A stretch of DNA of 64,000 bases from Alphaproteobacteria bacterium. GTDB lineage: Bacteria > Pseudomonadota > Alphaproteobacteria > Rhodospirillales > Rhodospirillaceae. Below are positions 1 through 10,218 of this stretch, piece after piece. The position numbers and the translations under genes are program-made. Each line of letters starts with the position of its first letter. Within the stretch, counting starts at the first letter, position 1. The DNA lies in the NCBI GenBank assembly GCA_003246625.1, contig QJZR01000012.1:62001-126000 (forward strand), given 5' to 3'. The notes under the pieces were generated by a model that worked only from the letters and a program-made list of their open reading frames with translations, ran no database searches and was not told where the DNA came from.

Positions 1-1199
1 AACGGGCGCAGGGAACGCAGGTCGATCACCTCGGCCTCGATGCCCTGCTTCGCCAGTTCCTCGGCGGCGGCCAGGGCCACCCCGACCATCCGCGAGAAGG
101 CGGTGATGGTGACGTGCGAACCGACGCGCTTGATCGCGGCACGGCCCAGCGGCACCACGTAATCCGGGTCTTCCGGCACCTCGAAGGTCTGGCCGTAGAG
201 AAGCTCGTTCTCCAGGAAGACCACCGGGTTGGGATCGCGGATCGCCGCCTTAAGCAGCCCCTTGGCGTCGGCGGCGGAATAAGGCGCCACCACCTTCAGC
301 CCCGGACAATGGGCGTACCACGAGGCATAGCACTGCGAATGCTGCGCCCCGACGCGCGCCGCGGCACCGTTCGGCCCGCGGAAGACGATCGGCGCGCCCA
401 TCTGGCCGCCCGACATGTACAGGGTCTTGGCCGCCGAATTGATGATGTGGTCGATCGCCTGCATCGAGAAGTTGAAGGTCATGAATTCGACGATCGGACG
501 CAGCCCCGACAGCGCCGCGCCGACGCCCAGGCCGGTGAAGCCCATCTCGGTGATCGGGGTGTCGATCACCCGCTGCGGGCCGAATTCGTCCAGCAATCCC
601 TGCGACACCTTGTAGGCGCCGTTGTACTGCGCGACTTCCTCGCCCATCAGGAAGACGTCCTTGTCGCGGCGCATTTCCTCGGCCATCGCGTCGCGCAGGG
701 CCTCGCGCACTGTCTGCACCTTCGGATTGGCGAAGGGCGCCTCGGGCGCGGTGACCGGTTCGCCGGTGACGAAGGCGGTCTGGGTAACGAACAGCGGGTT
801 GTTGCCCTCCAGCGCGCCGACAGGCACCACGGCGGGGGCCGCCGGAACCGATACGGCAGCCGGAGCGGACGCCATCGGCGCGGCGGCCTCGACCGCCTGG
901 ACGGCGACGGGCGCCGCCTGCGGCGCGGGCGCGGCGGTCAGGGCGGAAGCGTCCTCCCCTTCCTCCAGGATCAGGGCGATCGGCGTGTTGACCGGCACCG
1001 GGTCGCCGCCCGCGGCAACCAGGATCTTGCCCATGGTCCCCTCGTCGACGGCCTCGACCTCCATCGTCGCCTTGTCGGTTTCGACCTCGGCGATCACGGT
1101 GCCCGAGGACACCGCGTCCCCTTCCTTGACCAGCCAGCGGGCGATCTTTCCTTCGGTCATCGTCGGCGACAGGGCCGGAAGCGATACGGTAATCGGCAT
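1..1199 (-). CDS. pdhB: pyruvate dehydrogenase E1 component, beta subunit, with N-terminal lipoyl domain (3' end outside window)
   Basis: This gene encodes the beta half of the E1 decarboxylase, which with PdhA turns pyruvate into a lipoyl-bound acetyl group. The reading frame opens at an ATG ending at 1199, preceded by GGAGG inside the last codons of pdhA, and stays open to the window edge, so the C-terminus is missing. The first ~80 residues are a biotinyl/lipoyl domain ([14 protein letters not shown]...), with the lipoyl lysine in [11 protein letters not shown] (Lys43). An Ala/Pro-rich linker of ~45 residues follows, then a transketolase-type E1-beta core beginning [13 protein letters not shown] and containing [34 protein letters not shown] and [16 protein letters not shown] lipoyl domain on PdhB rather than only on E2 is known from alphaproteobacteria. 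Only 2 bases separate it from the pdhA stop, so the two are translated as a pair. Confidence 0.96.
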   Translation of the reverse strand, partial: MPITVSLPALSPTMTEGKIARWLVKEGDAVSSGTVIAEVETDKATMEVEAVDEGTMGKILVAAGGDPVPVNTPIALILEEGEDASALTAAPAPQAAPVAVQAVEAAAPMASAPAAVSVPAAPAVVPVGALEGNNPLFVTQTAFVTGEPVTAPEAPFANPKVQTVREALRDAMAEEMRRDKDVFLMGEEVAQYNGAYKVSQGLLDEFGPQRVIDTPITEMGFTGLGVGAALSGLRPIVEFMTFNFSMQAIDHIINSAAKTLYMSGGQMGAPIVFRGPNGAAARVGAQHSQCYASWYAHCPGLKVVAPYSAADAKGLLKAAIRDPNPVVFLENELLYGQTFEVPEDPDYVVPLGRAAIKRVGSHVTITAFSRMVGVALAAAEELAKQGIEAEVIDLRSLRP

Positions 1200-1202
1200 G
1201 GT

Positions 1203-2219
1203 TCAGGCCTCCAGCAGCACGTCGGTGAACAGTTCGGCGGCGTCGGGTTCCGCGCTCGACTGCGCGAAGTCCGCCGCCTCGCCGACGATCGCCTTGATTT
1301 CGCGGTCGATCTCCTTGAGCGCGGCCTCGTCCACCGCGCCCGACTTCAGAAGAAGCGCCTTGGCGTTATCGATCGGATCGTGCTCCTGCCGCATGCGGCT
1401 GACTTCTTCCTTGCTGCGGTACTTCGCCGGATCGGACATCGAATGCCCGCGATAGCGATAGGTCTGCAACTCCAGCACGCACGGCCCCTTGCCCGCGCGC
1501 ACGTCGGCGACCGGCTGCGACGCCTGCTGACGGACGTGCGCCACGTCCATGCCGTCGATCTGATAGCCCGGAATGCCATAGGCCTGACCGCGGCGGAACA
1601 GCTCGACGTTCGAGGAGGCGCGCTCCACCGAGGTGCCCATGCCGTACTTGTTGTTTTCCACCACGTAGACCACCGGCAGCTTCCACAAGGCGGCCATATT
1701 GAAGCTTTCGTAGACCTGGCCCTGGTTCACCGCGCCGTCGCCGAGATAGCAGAAGGTGATGCCGCCGTCGTTGCGGTACTGCTGCGCGAAGGCCAGCCCG
1801 GTGCCGATCGGCACCTGCGCGGCGACGATGCCATGGCCGCCGAAGAAGTTCTTTTCCCGGCTGAACATGTGCATCGAGCCGCCCTTGCCCCGCGAATAGC
1901 CGGTGGCGCGGCCGGTGAGTTCCGCCATCACCCCCTTGGGGTCCATGCCGCAGGCCAGCATGTGGCCGTGGTCGCGATAGCTGGTCACCACCGCGTCGCC
2001 ATCCCGCGACAGGGCGTGCAGCCCGGTGACCACTGCCTCCTGCCCGATGTACAGGTGGCAAAACCCGCCGATCAGGCCCATGCCATAGAGTTGCCCCGCC
2101 TTTTCCTCGAAACGGCGGATCAGCAGCATGCGGCGGTAGTCCTGCAACAGGTCGTCGAACGGCACCGCCGGCGGCTCGGCCGCAGCCCGGCGCGTCGTCT
2201 TGCGTGGAGAGGCGCTCAC
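1203..2219 (-). CDS. pdhA: pyruvate dehydrogenase E1 component, alpha subunit
   Basis: This is the thiamine-diphosphate-binding alpha subunit of the pyruvate dehydrogenase E1 heterotetramer (338 residues, normal for the family). The ThDP motif is clear: GDGAVNQGQVYESFNMAALW starts at residue 160 and closes with NN at 189-190. The mobile loop YRYRGHSMSDPAKYR (254-268) corresponds to the phosphorylation-loop region of the mitochondrial enzyme. The first ~15 residues are basic and disordered. The start is a GTG at 2217-2219 with AGGGAG eight bases upstream; there is no better ATG. It leads a two-gene unit with pdhB and is preceded by an unusually AT-rich leader. PDH feeds acetyl-CoA to the citrate synthase encoded at 21.6 kb. 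Confidence 0.97.
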   Translation of the reverse strand: MSASPRKTTRRAAAEPPAVPFDDLLQDYRRMLLIRRFEEKAGQLYGMGLIGGFCHLYIGQEAVVTGLHALSRDGDAVVTSYRDHGHMLACGMDPKGVMAELTGRATGYSRGKGGSMHMFSREKNFFGGHGIVAAQVPIGTGLAFAQQYRNDGGITFCYLGDGAVNQGQVYESFNMAALWKLPVVYVVENNKYGMGTSVERASSNVELFRRGQAYGIPGYQIDGMDVAHVRQQASQPVADVRAGKGPCVLELQTYRYRGHSMSDPAKYRSKEEVSRMRQEHDPIDNAKALLLKSGAVDEAALKEIDREIKAIVGEAADFAQSSAEPDAAELFTDVLLEA

Positions 2220-2339
2220 GGTTGGATCTCCCTGAATTCGTTCCCTCGAAAACCGGTGCGGCGGGCGCCGCGCCGTGCGGGCGTTACCCGCCCATTTGGG
2301 TCGTTCAACAGGTAACCCGCCCGCCCGCGCCTTTCAAGA

Positions 2340-2440
2340 GGGCGATGAGTCACATTATTCGTTTTAACGTATTGTTTTTTATGTGTAATAGTATTATTAA
2401 CCGATGTTCGGCTAATATTCTTTTCGCGACAACGACGAGT
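2340..2440 (-). promoter_or_regulatory. AT-rich control region upstream of pdhA
   Basis: The 251-base gap between ftsB and pdhA holds a ~100-base block that is strikingly AT-rich compared with everything around it. It contains TAATA-N4-TATTA (2386-2399), an inverted repeat, and runs such as TTTTTT. I could not fix a convincing -35/-10 pair. A promoter or operator for pdhAB is the simplest reading. A short open frame of 76 codons crosses the block but has no coding character. Confidence 0.35.
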
Positions 2441-2470
2441 CGCCACGGAAAAGCCCGCGCAACGACACCG

Positions 2471-2788
2471 TCACAGAGTATTGCGGAAAATCACCACGTC
2501 GCCGGGTTCGGCGAGGTCGAGGATGATGCGCGCCCGTTCCTCGACCATGTCGAGGTCCAAGCTATCCGAACGCAGCAGGCTGACGCGGCGTTCCAGAACC
2601 GCGCGCTCACGGGCGGTATCGGCCTTGATCGTCTCGGCCTTTTCGATCGCCTGACGCAAATCGCGATAGGCCAGCAGGCCTCGGTCGCCGTTGACCAGGT
2701 GATAGCTGAAATAGGCGATCAACGCGACCGCCATCAGCGGTGCGAAAACCAGGCGCAAACGGGAGACGAACTTGACGTGCTTGGACAT
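2471..2788 (-). CDS. ftsB: septum formation initiator, FtsB/DivIC family
   Basis: The product is a 105-residue bitopic membrane protein. It has a basic N-terminus, one membrane segment (about residues 12-31, FAPLMAVALIAYFSYHLV) and then a coiled coil from about 38 to 75 (LRQAIEKAETIKADTARERAVLERRVSLL). It ends in the DMVEERARIILDLAEPGDVV segment typical of the family. FtsB is known to bridge FtsL and FtsQ in the divisome and to act in the periplasm at midcell. Lying between eno and pdhA is its usual place in alphaproteobacteria. Identification rests on topology, size and synteny, because the family diverges fast. Confidence 0.9.
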   Translation of the reverse strand: MSKHVKFVSRLRLVFAPLMAVALIAYFSYHLVNGDRGLLAYRDLRQAIEKAETIKADTARERAVLERRVSLLRSDSLDLDMVEERARIILDLAEPGDVVIFRNTL

Positions 2789-2832
2789 TCGAACGCCATC
2801 CGACCTTTGTAACCCGAACCCCGAACGCCCTT

Positions 2833-2861
2833 AGTGAATCACAGTGCCGAGTCGCGGTCAA
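2833..2861 (-). promoter_or_regulatory. candidate sigma-70 promoter of ftsB
   Basis: On the minus strand TTGACC (2856-2861) is followed after 17 bases by TTCACT (2833-2838). This places a start site about 40 bases before the ftsB ATG, just after the eno terminator. The -35 is strong and the -10 weak. Confidence 0.4.
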
Positions 2862-2895
2862 TCCCGATTCGCACTAGGAATTTCAACGAGTCGCC

Positions 2896-2932
2896 AAAAG
2901 CAAGGGGCCGGTCCGTGGCGCGGACCGGCCCC
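2896..2932 (-). terminator. rho-independent terminator of the pyrG-kdsA-eno unit
   Basis: There is a perfect 12-base-pair stem, GGGGCCGGTCCG (2904-2915) and its complement (2921-2932), with a 5-base loop. On the minus strand it is followed by TTGCTTTT. It lies 21 bases after the eno stop codon. Confidence 0.85.
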
Positions 2933-2953
2933 TGCCCCGTTCAAAAATCGCGA

Positions 2954-4240
<1,287 letters not shown>

Positions 4241-5080
4241 TCAGTCAATACGGATGGGATGAGCCTTGGCCAGTTCGTCGAAAGCCTTCAAGGTCGCCAA
4301 CAGCGCCGGCATTTCGGCCAGCGGAATCATGTTCGCCCCGTCGGAGGGAGCCTTGTCGGGTTCGGGATGCGCCTCGATGAACACCGCGGCGATCCCCAGA
4401 GACACCGCGGCGCGCGCCAGAACCGGCGCGAATTCGCGCTGACCGCCCGAGGCGGAGCCCTGCCCGCCCGGCTGCTGCACCGAGTGGGTGGCGTCGAACA
4501 CCACCGGATAGCCGGTCTTCGCCATGATCGGCAAGGCGCGGAAATCGGTGACCAGGGTATTGTAGCCGAACGAGGCGCCGCGCTCGGTGAGCATCACCCG
4601 GCGGTTGCCCGCGTTTTCCACCTTGCCGATGACGTTCGCCATGTCCCAGGGGGCCAGGAACTGCCCCTTCTTGACGTTGACCACCAGCCCGGTTTTCGCC
4701 GCCGCCACCACCAGATCGGTCTGGCGGCAGAGGAAGGCCGGAATCTGCAGCACGTCCACCGCGTCCTTGAGGGCGTCGCACTGCCAGGGCTCGTGCACGT
4801 CGGTCAGCACCGGACAGCCGAAAGTTTCGCGCACCTCGCGGAACACCGGCAAGGCCGCCTCCAACCCGACGCCCCGACGCCCCGCCGCGCTGGTGCGGTT
4901 GGCCTTGTCGAACGAGGTCTTGAAGATGAACGGCATGCCCAGGTCGCGCGCCATTGCCGCCAGCTCCCGCGCGCACAGCAGCGCGTGTTCGCGGCTTTCC
5001 ATCTGGCAGGGGCCGGAAATCAACGCCAAGGGCCGGTCGTTGGCCAAGCGCAGGTCGCCGATGTCAACCGTATGCATCAT
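4241..5080 (-). CDS. kdsA: 3-deoxy-8-phosphooctulonate synthase (Kdo-8-phosphate synthase)
   Basis: KdsA condenses PEP with arabinose-5-phosphate to give Kdo-8-phosphate, the precursor of the LPS inner-core sugar Kdo. The product is 279 residues. Family landmarks are LISGPCQMESREHAL at the N-terminus, FIFKTSFDKANRTS, PVLTDVHEPWQ, VNVKKGQFLAPWDM and FIEAHPEPDKAPSDGANM. The open frame continues ~100 codons upstream into pyrG, but homology begins only at MMHTVDIGDLRLAND; AAAGGA lies 9-10 bases before the ATG at 5078-5080, and that start leaves a normal 14-base gap to pyrG. The second ATG (5077) is an equally possible start. The gene sits between pyrG and eno, the common alphaproteobacterial order, and supplies the lipid A pathway encoded near 23-28 kb. 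Confidence 0.97.
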   Translation of the reverse strand: MMHTVDIGDLRLANDRPLALISGPCQMESREHALLCARELAAMARDLGMPFIFKTSFDKANRTSAAGRRGVGLEAALPVFREVRETFGCPVLTDVHEPWQCDALKDAVDVLQIPAFLCRQTDLVVAAAKTGLVVNVKKGQFLAPWDMANVIGKVENAGNRRVMLTERGASFGYNTLVTDFRALPIMAKTGYPVVFDATHSVQQPGGQGSASGGQREFAPVLARAAVSLGIAAVFIEAHPEPDKAPSDGANMIPLAEMPALLATLKAFDELAKAHPIRID

Positions 5081-5094
5081 GACGCCGGGTTCCT

Positions 5095-6723
5095 TTAGAC
5101 CAGGCGCGACTGGTCGATCGCCGCCTTGATGAACGAATCGAACAACGGATGCGGATCGAACGGCTTGGACTTCAGCTCCGGGTGGAACTGCACGCCGATG
5201 AACCACGGATGATCGGAAATTTCGACGATTTCGGGCAGCAAGCCGTCCGGCGAGCGGCCGGAAACCGTCATCCCCACCGCCTCCAGGCGCTCGGTATAGC
5301 GGTCGTTCATCTCGTAACGGTGACGATGGCGTTCCCAGATGCGGTCGGTGCCATAGATCTCGGCGACGCGGCTGCCCGGCTTCAGGACGCATTCATAGGC
5401 GCCCAGGCGCATGGTGCCGCCCAGGTCGCTTTCGGCGTTCCGTTCCTGCCGCTCCCCGTCCTTGACCCATTCGGTCATCAGGCCGATCACCGGATCCTTG
5501 GCCGGGCCGAACTCGGTGGAGTTCGCGCCGGCGATACCCGCCAGGTTGCGGGCGCCTTCCACCACCGCCATCTGCATGCCGAAACAGATGCCGAAATAGG
5601 GAATCCGGTGTTCGCGCGCGAACTGCGCGGCGCGCACCTTGCCTTCCGCGCCGCGTTCGCCGAAGCCGCCGGGGACCAGAATGCCGTGCACGTCGGCCAG
5701 GTGATGGACCGCGTCCTCGGATTCGAAGATCTCGGAATCCAGCCACTCCAGCCGCACCCGCACGTTGTTGGCGATGCCGCCGTGGGTCAGCGCCTCGCCC
5801 AGGGACTTGTAGGCGTCGAGCAGGCGCACGTACTTGCCGACCACGGCGATCTTCACCTCGCCCTCGGGCTGGGTGACGCGGCGCACGATGTTTTTCCAGG
5901 TGGAAAGGTCGGGCTCGTTGTCGCAGGGCAGACCGAAATGGCGGCAGACCTGAATGTCGATGCCCTGTTCGTGATAGCTGATCGGCACGCGATAGATCGT
6001 CTCGGTATCGAGGGCGGGGATCACCGCCTCCTGCCGGACGTTGCAGAAAAGCGCGATCTTGCGGCGTTCGCCATCCGGAATCGGACGGTCGGAACGGCAG
6101 AGCAGCACGTCGGGCTGAATGCCAACGCTCAACAGTTCCTTCACCGAATGCTGGGTCGGCTTGGTCTTCAGCTCGCCCGCCGTGGGGATATAGGGCAGCA
6201 GGGTCAGATGAATGAACATCGCCTGCTCTTCCCCCAGCTCGTTGTGGAGCTGACGGATCGCCTCCAGGAACGGCAGACCCTCGATGTCGCCGACGGTGCC
6301 GCCGATCTCGCAGAGGATGAAGTCCTCGTCGGTGACGTCCGAGGTGATGAACCCCTTGATCGCGTCGGTGACGTGCGGAATCACCTGCACCGTGCCGCCC
6401 AGATAGTCGCCGCGCCGTTCCTTGGCGATGACCTCGGAATAGATGCGGCCGGTGGTGATGTTGTCGGATTTGCGGGAATGCACGCCGGTGAAGCGTTCAT
6501 AGTGGCCGAGGTCGAGGTCGGTTTCCGCGCCGTCGTCGGTGACGAAGACCTCGCCGTGCTGATAGGGGCTCATCGTCCCCGGATCGACGTTGAGATACGG
6601 ATCCAGCTTGCGCAGGCGGACCTTGTAGCCGCGAGCCTGCAACAATGCGCCAAGGGCGGCGGATGCCAGCCCCTTGCCCAACGAAGAGACCACACCGCCC
6701 GTGATGAAGATGAAGCGGGTCAT
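5095..6723 (-). CDS. pyrG: CTP synthase (glutamine-hydrolysing)
   Basis: PyrG aminates UTP to CTP, using ammonia from glutamine and energy from ATP. The product has 542 residues against 545 in E. coli. The N-terminal synthetase domain carries the P-loop [16 protein letters not shown] (9-24) and [18 protein letters not shown]. The C-terminal class I amidotransferase domain has the nucleophile Cys380 in FGICFGMQ and the His514/Glu516 pair in FHPE. The start ATG is at 6721-6723. It is the first gene of pyrG-kdsA-eno. About 90 bases upstream there is a -10-like TATCAT followed by CGCGCC, the same element as in front of pyrH (see findings), which could matter for pyrimidine control. Confidence 0.99.
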   Translation of the reverse strand: MTRFIFITGGVVSSLGKGLASAALGALLQARGYKVRLRKLDPYLNVDPGTMSPYQHGEVFVTDDGAETDLDLGHYERFTGVHSRKSDNITTGRIYSEVIAKERRGDYLGGTVQVIPHVTDAIKGFITSDVTDEDFILCEIGGTVGDIEGLPFLEAIRQLHNELGEEQAMFIHLTLLPYIPTAGELKTKPTQHSVKELLSVGIQPDVLLCRSDRPIPDGERRKIALFCNVRQEAVIPALDTETIYRVPISYHEQGIDIQVCRHFGLPCDNEPDLSTWKNIVRRVTQPEGEVKIAVVGKYVRLLDAYKSLGEALTHGGIANNVRVRLEWLDSEIFESEDAVHHLADVHGILVPGGFGERGAEGKVRAAQFAREHRIPYFGICFGMQMAVVEGARNLAGIAGANSTEFGPAKDPVIGLMTEWVKDGERQERNAESDLGGTMRLGAYECVLKPGSRVAEIYGTDRIWERHRHRYEMNDRYTERLEAVGMTVSGRSPDGLLPEIVEISDHPWFIGVQFHPELKSKPFDPHPLFDSFIKAAIDQSRLV

Positions 6724-6811
6724 TCGCCACCCTACCCTTTAATCTGAATAAAACCCTCGACCACCCAGCGGAACACGCAAGGCATCAGACGACGCCCAGC
6801 CCTCGATCCCG

Positions 6812-6823
6812 GGCGCGATGATA
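6812..6823 (-). promoter_or_regulatory. candidate -10 and GC discriminator of pyrG
   Basis: The minus strand reads TATCAT (6818-6823) directly followed by CGCGCC (6812-6817). The -35 side is weak (TTCTTC or TTTCTT at 17-18 bases) and overlaps the pyrimidine-rich tract of the secG terminator. The call rests mainly on identity with the pyrH and ppiD elements. Confidence 0.4.
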
Positions 6824-6841
6824 ACACTGAAAATACTTCGG

Positions 6842-6876
6842 AAGAAACCGGCGCCTCCGCACCCGGCGGAGGCGCC
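6842..6876 (-). terminator. terminator-like hairpin after secG
   Basis: An 11-base-pair perfect stem, GGCGCCTCCGC (6850-6860) with its complement at 6866-6876 and a 5-base loop, lies 28 bases after the secG stop. On the minus strand it is followed by GGTTTCTTCC, a rather poor U-tract, so termination may be partial. Confidence 0.6.
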
Positions 6877-6904
6877 CGCTTTGACGGACGCGGGGAGCGC
6901 CCGG

Positions 6905-7297
6905 TTACGGCTTGGCGGGCGCCGACTCCTGCCCGGCGGGAACCGGCGGCACGCTGTCGGCGGCCGGAGCGGCGGGCGCGGATTGCGGCTGGGCCGGAAC
7001 CGTCGCCGTCGGCGCGGGCTGCTGCATGCGGGTCAGCGCCTTCAGGATGTCGTCCTCTCCCCGGCTGCGCATGGACGCCATCACCGCCAGCAGGATCGAG
7101 GTGGCCATGAAGCACACCGCCAGGATCACCGTGGCCTGGGTCAGGATGTTGCCCGCCGCGCGACCGGACAGAAAGTTCGCACCGCCCGACGCACCGCCGC
7201 CGGTGGCCAAGCCGCCGCCTTCGGATTTCTGCAACAGAACCAGACCGACCAGAGCCAGGGTCAGCAGCAAGTGAATAACCAGAACGACTGTCAGCAT
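6905..7297 (-). CDS. secG: preprotein translocase subunit SecG
   Basis: SecG is the small accessory subunit of the SecYEG channel in the inner membrane. The 130-residue product has two membrane segments (about 1-21 and 55-76). Between them is the conserved cytoplasmic loop LLQKSEGGGLATGGGASGGANFLSGRAAGNILTQ, interrupted here only for length: its key marks are QKSEGGGL, the glycine-rich stretch and the RAAGNILT turn. The last ~50 residues are an Ala/Pro/Gln-rich tail longer than in E. coli SecG but usual in alphaproteobacteria. The gene lies between tpiA and pyrG, its standard neighbours in this class. Confidence 0.96.
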   Translation of the reverse strand: MLTVVLVIHLLLTLALVGLVLLQKSEGGGLATGGGASGGANFLSGRAAGNILTQATVILAVCFMATSILLAVMASMRSRGEDDILKALTRMQQPAPTATVPAQPQSAPAAPAADSVPPVPAGQESAPAKP

Positions 7298-7387
7298 GTG
7301 ACGCTCGTGCCTCTTCCATATGTCTCGACGCGCCTTTTTAATCGCAGGGCGCGCCGTTGGCTAGCAGATTTCCTCTCCCCGCGCAGA

Positions 7388-8137
7388 TCAGGCGTAACTG
7401 CCTACGATCCCCCAGAAATCCTCGGCCTTCAAAGCGGCTCCGCCGACCAGCGCGCCGTCGATGTCCGGCTGCCCCATCAATTCCTTCGCGTTGGACGGCT
7501 TCACCGAGCCGCCATAAAGCAGCCGCACCGCGTCCGCCGCGCCGCCGATCAGGCCCTTCAGCTCCGCCCGGATCCGCGCGTGCACCGCCTGCGCATCCGC
7601 CGGGGTCGGGGTGCGCCCGGTGCCGATCGCCCACACCGGTTCATAGGCGACCACCAGATTGGCGGGGGTCGCGCCCGCGGGCAGCGAGCCCTTCACCTGA
7701 CGCGCCACCACCGCCTCGGTCTTCCCCGCGTCGCGTTCCGCCTCGGTCTCGCCGACGCAGACGATGACGGTCAGACCGGCGCGCAACGCCGCCTCCGCCT
7801 TCGCCTTGACCGTGGCGTCGTCTTCTCCGTGGTCGGCGCGGCGTTCGGAATGGCCGACGATGACGAAGGCGCAGCCCGCGTCCTTCAGCATTTCGGCGGA
7901 AACGTCGCCGGTATGCGCGCCGGAAACCGCCGCGTGGCAGTCCTGCGCGCCCAGGGCGACCGGGCTTCCGGTCAGGGCGGCGCCGACCGCGCCGATCAGG
8001 GTGAACGGCGGACAGACCAGAACGTCGCAGCCGGGGTCCCCGGCCTTCGCCCGCTCCGCCACCGCCGCCGCCAAGGCCCGGCCATCGGCGGTCAGGCCGT
8101 TCATCTTCCAGTTCCCGGCTATCAGGGGTCGCCTCAT
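7388..8137 (-). CDS. tpiA: triose-phosphate isomerase
   Basis: TpiA interconverts dihydroxyacetone phosphate and glyceraldehyde-3-phosphate. The 249-residue product has all catalytic residues: Lys11 in GNWKMN, His96 in VGHSERR and Glu166 in [11 protein letters not shown], plus the phosphate-binding [11 protein letters not shown] near the C-terminus. The start is the ATG at 8135-8137, preceded by GGAGG at 8 bases; the open frame continues upstream without homology. It faces away from ppiD across a 175-base divergent control region. Confidence 0.98.
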   Translation of the reverse strand: MRRPLIAGNWKMNGLTADGRALAAAVAERAKAGDPGCDVLVCPPFTLIGAVGAALTGSPVALGAQDCHAAVSGAHTGDVSAEMLKDAGCAFVIVGHSERRADHGEDDATVKAKAEAALRAGLTVIVCVGETEAERDAGKTEAVVARQVKGSLPAGATPANLVVAYEPVWAIGTGRTPTPADAQAVHARIRAELKGLIGGAADAVRLLYGGSVKPSNAKELMGQPDIDGALVGGAALKAEDFWGIVGSYA

Positions 8138-8188
8138 CTTGATTTCCTCCAGGTTCACGCGGGAGGTCTCCGCCTCCCTGCCGCCGCC

Positions 8189-8217
8189 ACCATAGCGCGC
8201 CAAGGGACGCCTTGGAA
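8189..8217 (-). promoter_or_regulatory. candidate promoter of tpiA with an internal inverted repeat
   Basis: The minus strand reads TTCCAA (8212-8217), 17 bases, TATGGT (8189-8194). CCAAGG-N4-CCTTGG (8200-8215) lies within the -35/spacer region and could be an operator. The -35 is weak. Confidence 0.3.
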
Positions 8218-8241
8218 GCGCCGCGCAACCGACTTTATGCC

Positions 8242-8277
8242 TTGCCGCCGCTGGGAAACGCCCCCTATTATCGCGCC
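8242..8277 (+). promoter_or_regulatory. candidate sigma-70 promoter of ppiD-trpE
   Basis: TTGCCG (8242-8247), 18 bases, TATTAT (8266-8271), followed directly by CGCGCC (8272-8277). The discriminator is identical to those before pyrG and pyrH. Confidence 0.5.
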
Positions 8278-8333
8278 AGACGCCGGGAAATCCCCGGTGC
8301 GCAGCAATCCTTATGCCCGGGTTCGTCACCGCC

Positions 8334-10217
8334 ATGTCCAATTCCGTCGGTCGCTTCATCACCAGCCTTCTGGCGAAGGTTCTTTTCGGCATCCTGATCG
8401 TCGCCTTCGGCGCCTGGGGCATCGCCGACATGCTGAAACGCAGCCCGGAGAAACAGGCGGTGATCGGCGTCGGCGACGTCGAGGTCTCCTCGCTTCAGGT
8501 CAAGCGCGCCTTCGTTTCCGAGCTGCGCCGCATGCGCCAACAGTTCGGACCGCAGCTGACCGCCGCCGACGCGGCGAAGTACGGCGTCTTCGACCAGGTT
8601 CTCTCGCAGATGGCCAGCCGCGCCCTTCTCGACGCCGCCGCGGCCAAGATGAACGTCGGGGTTTCCGACGCCGCGATCCAGGAACTGATCGCCGGAACCC
8701 CCGCCTTCCAGAACGAGGACGGGCAGTTCAACCGCGACCGTTTCCGCCGGGTGCTGGAAAACAGCGGCTACCGCGAGGCCGACTATCTGTCGATGGCGCG
8801 CGGCGACATGGTGCGCAGCCGCGTCCTGGATTCGGTGCGCGAGCCGGTGACGGTGCCGAACATCCTGGCCGAGACCCTGCTGCGCTATGAAGGCGAACGC
8901 CGCGTCGCCGAGATCTTCACGGTCCCCGCCGACGCCATGCCCCTGCCGCAGGATCCGGGCGACGAGGTCCTGACCGCCTATCAGAAGGACCACGCCAGCG
9001 CATACACCGCGCCGGAGTACCGCAAGCTGGCCGTGCTGGCCATCCGTCCCGACGACGTGAAGGACCATGTCGCGGTCTCCGAGGACGAATTGCACGACTA
9101 TTACACCCACCACGCTTCCGACTTCACCCAGCCGGAAACCCGCCATCTGCGCCAGATCCTGGTCAAGGACGAAGCCGCCGCCGCCAAGGCCGCCGCCGCC
9201 TTGAAGGAAGGCCGCGCCGCCGACGTGGTGGCCAAGGAAGAGAAGGCCGTGCTCACCGACATCGGCTGGGTGGAACGCGACCGTTTGCTCGCCTCGCTGG
9301 CCGCGCCCGCCTTCGCCGCGGCGAAAGGCGACGTGCTGCCCCCCCTGAAGACGCCTCTCGGCTGGCACGTGGTGCTGGTCGAGGACATCCGCCCCGCCCG
9401 CACTCTCGATTTCGCCGAATCCCGCGCCAAGGTGGCCGAGGCCGCCCGTTCCGAACAACTGCTGGGGGCGATCTACCGCCTGTCCACGGCGCTGGAGGAT
9501 TCGCTGGCCGCCGGCGCCACCCTGGAAGAGGCGGCGCGCCTCAACAAGCTTTCGCTGGTCGTGGTGAACGCCACCGACGCCGAGGGCAAGTCCCCCGACG
9601 GCAAGCCGGTGCCGGGCTTGCCCGCCACCACCGAAATCGTCCGCGCCGGGTTTGCGCAGGACGCGGGCAACCAAAGCACCCTGATGGAATACGAAGGCGA
9701 ACCCGGCGGCTATTTCGTCGTCCGCACCGATGCGGTGACCCCCGCCGCGCTGAAGCCCTTCGCCCAGGTGCGCGGCGACCTGCTGGCCGCCTGGCGCGCC
9801 GGAAAGCGCCACGAGGCGGCGGTGGAAAAGGCCAAGACCCTGGCCGACGACTTCGCCAAGGCCAAGGACGCGACCGCCTTCGCCAAGGCGCACGGGGTGA
9901 AGATCGAAACCACCCAGCCGTTCTTCCGTTCCGGCGGCGCCCATGGGCTGCCGCGCGACCTGGTGAAGGCGGTCTTCGCCATGGAGCCCGGCCAGACCGG
10001 CAGCGCCGCCAACCCGGAAGGCGCGGTGGTCGCCCGTCTGAGCGGCATCAAGCCGGTCGACCTGACCGCGTTCGCCCAGGTGCTGGAAAAGGGCAAGCAG
10101 CAACTGCGCGCCGCCCTCGGCGACGCGATGATGGCGCCCTTCACCACCCAACTGACCGAAACCTTCCCGATGCGCCAGTTCCGCAGCGTCGACAGTCTGG
10201 TGCGGGAGATCAACTGA
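8334..10217 (+). CDS. ppiD: membrane-anchored peptidyl-prolyl isomerase/chaperone, PpiD/SurA-like
   Basis: PpiD is a periplasmic folding factor held in the inner membrane near the Sec exit. The product is ~627 residues from the ATG at 8334 (an in-frame ATG at 8313 would add seven residues; neither has a clear ribosome site). One membrane anchor lies at about 12-33 ([20 protein letters not shown]). A SurA_N-type chaperone region (~40-190) includes the [22 protein letters not shown] segment in spirit, and a parvulin domain lies at about 240-345 ([12 protein letters not shown] ... [13 protein letters not shown] ... [13 protein letters not shown]). A second, non-catalytic half follows to the C-terminus. 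It is separated from trpE by a single base, so the two are cotranscribed, as in many alphaproteobacteria. Confidence 0.93.
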   Translation: MSNSVGRFITSLLAKVLFGILIVAFGAWGIADMLKRSPEKQAVIGVGDVEVSSLQVKRAFVSELRRMRQQFGPQLTAADAAKYGVFDQVLSQMASRALLDAAAAKMNVGVSDAAIQELIAGTPAFQNEDGQFNRDRFRRVLENSGYREADYLSMARGDMVRSRVLDSVREPVTVPNILAETLLRYEGERRVAEIFTVPADAMPLPQDPGDEVLTAYQKDHASAYTAPEYRKLAVLAIRPDDVKDHVAVSEDELHDYYTHHASDFTQPETRHLRQILVKDEAAAAKAAAALKEGRAADVVAKEEKAVLTDIGWVERDRLLASLAAPAFAAAKGDVLPPLKTPLGWHVVLVEDIRPARTLDFAESRAKVAEAARSEQLLGAIYRLSTALEDSLAAGATLEEAARLNKLSLVVVNATDAEGKSPDGKPVPGLPATTEIVRAGFAQDAGNQSTLMEYEGEPGGYFVVRTDAVTPAALKPFAQVRGDLLAAWRAGKRHEAAVEKAKTLADDFAKAKDATAFAKAHGVKIETTQPFFRSGGAHGLPRDLVKAVFAMEPGQTGSAANPEGAVVARLSGIKPVDLTAFAQVLEKGKQQLRAALGDAMMAPFTTQLTETFPMRQFRSVDSLVREIN

Positions 10218-10218
10218 G

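Noticed and set aside
114-2315. A 733-codon open frame on the plus strand opposite pdhA and pdhB.
   Set aside because: It is rich in Arg, His and Gly with no family motifs, and it lies antisense to two certain genes. Such frames are expected from GC-rich codon bias.
2216-2446. A 76-codon frame in the AT-rich gap upstream of pdhA.
   Set aside because: No ribosome site, odd composition, and it runs through the GTG start region of pdhA; better read as control DNA.
7340-7375. GGCGCGCC palindrome and a nearby T-run between tpiA and secG, considered as a terminator.
   Set aside because: The stem is only six pairs with a long loop, and no U-tract follows it on the minus strand.
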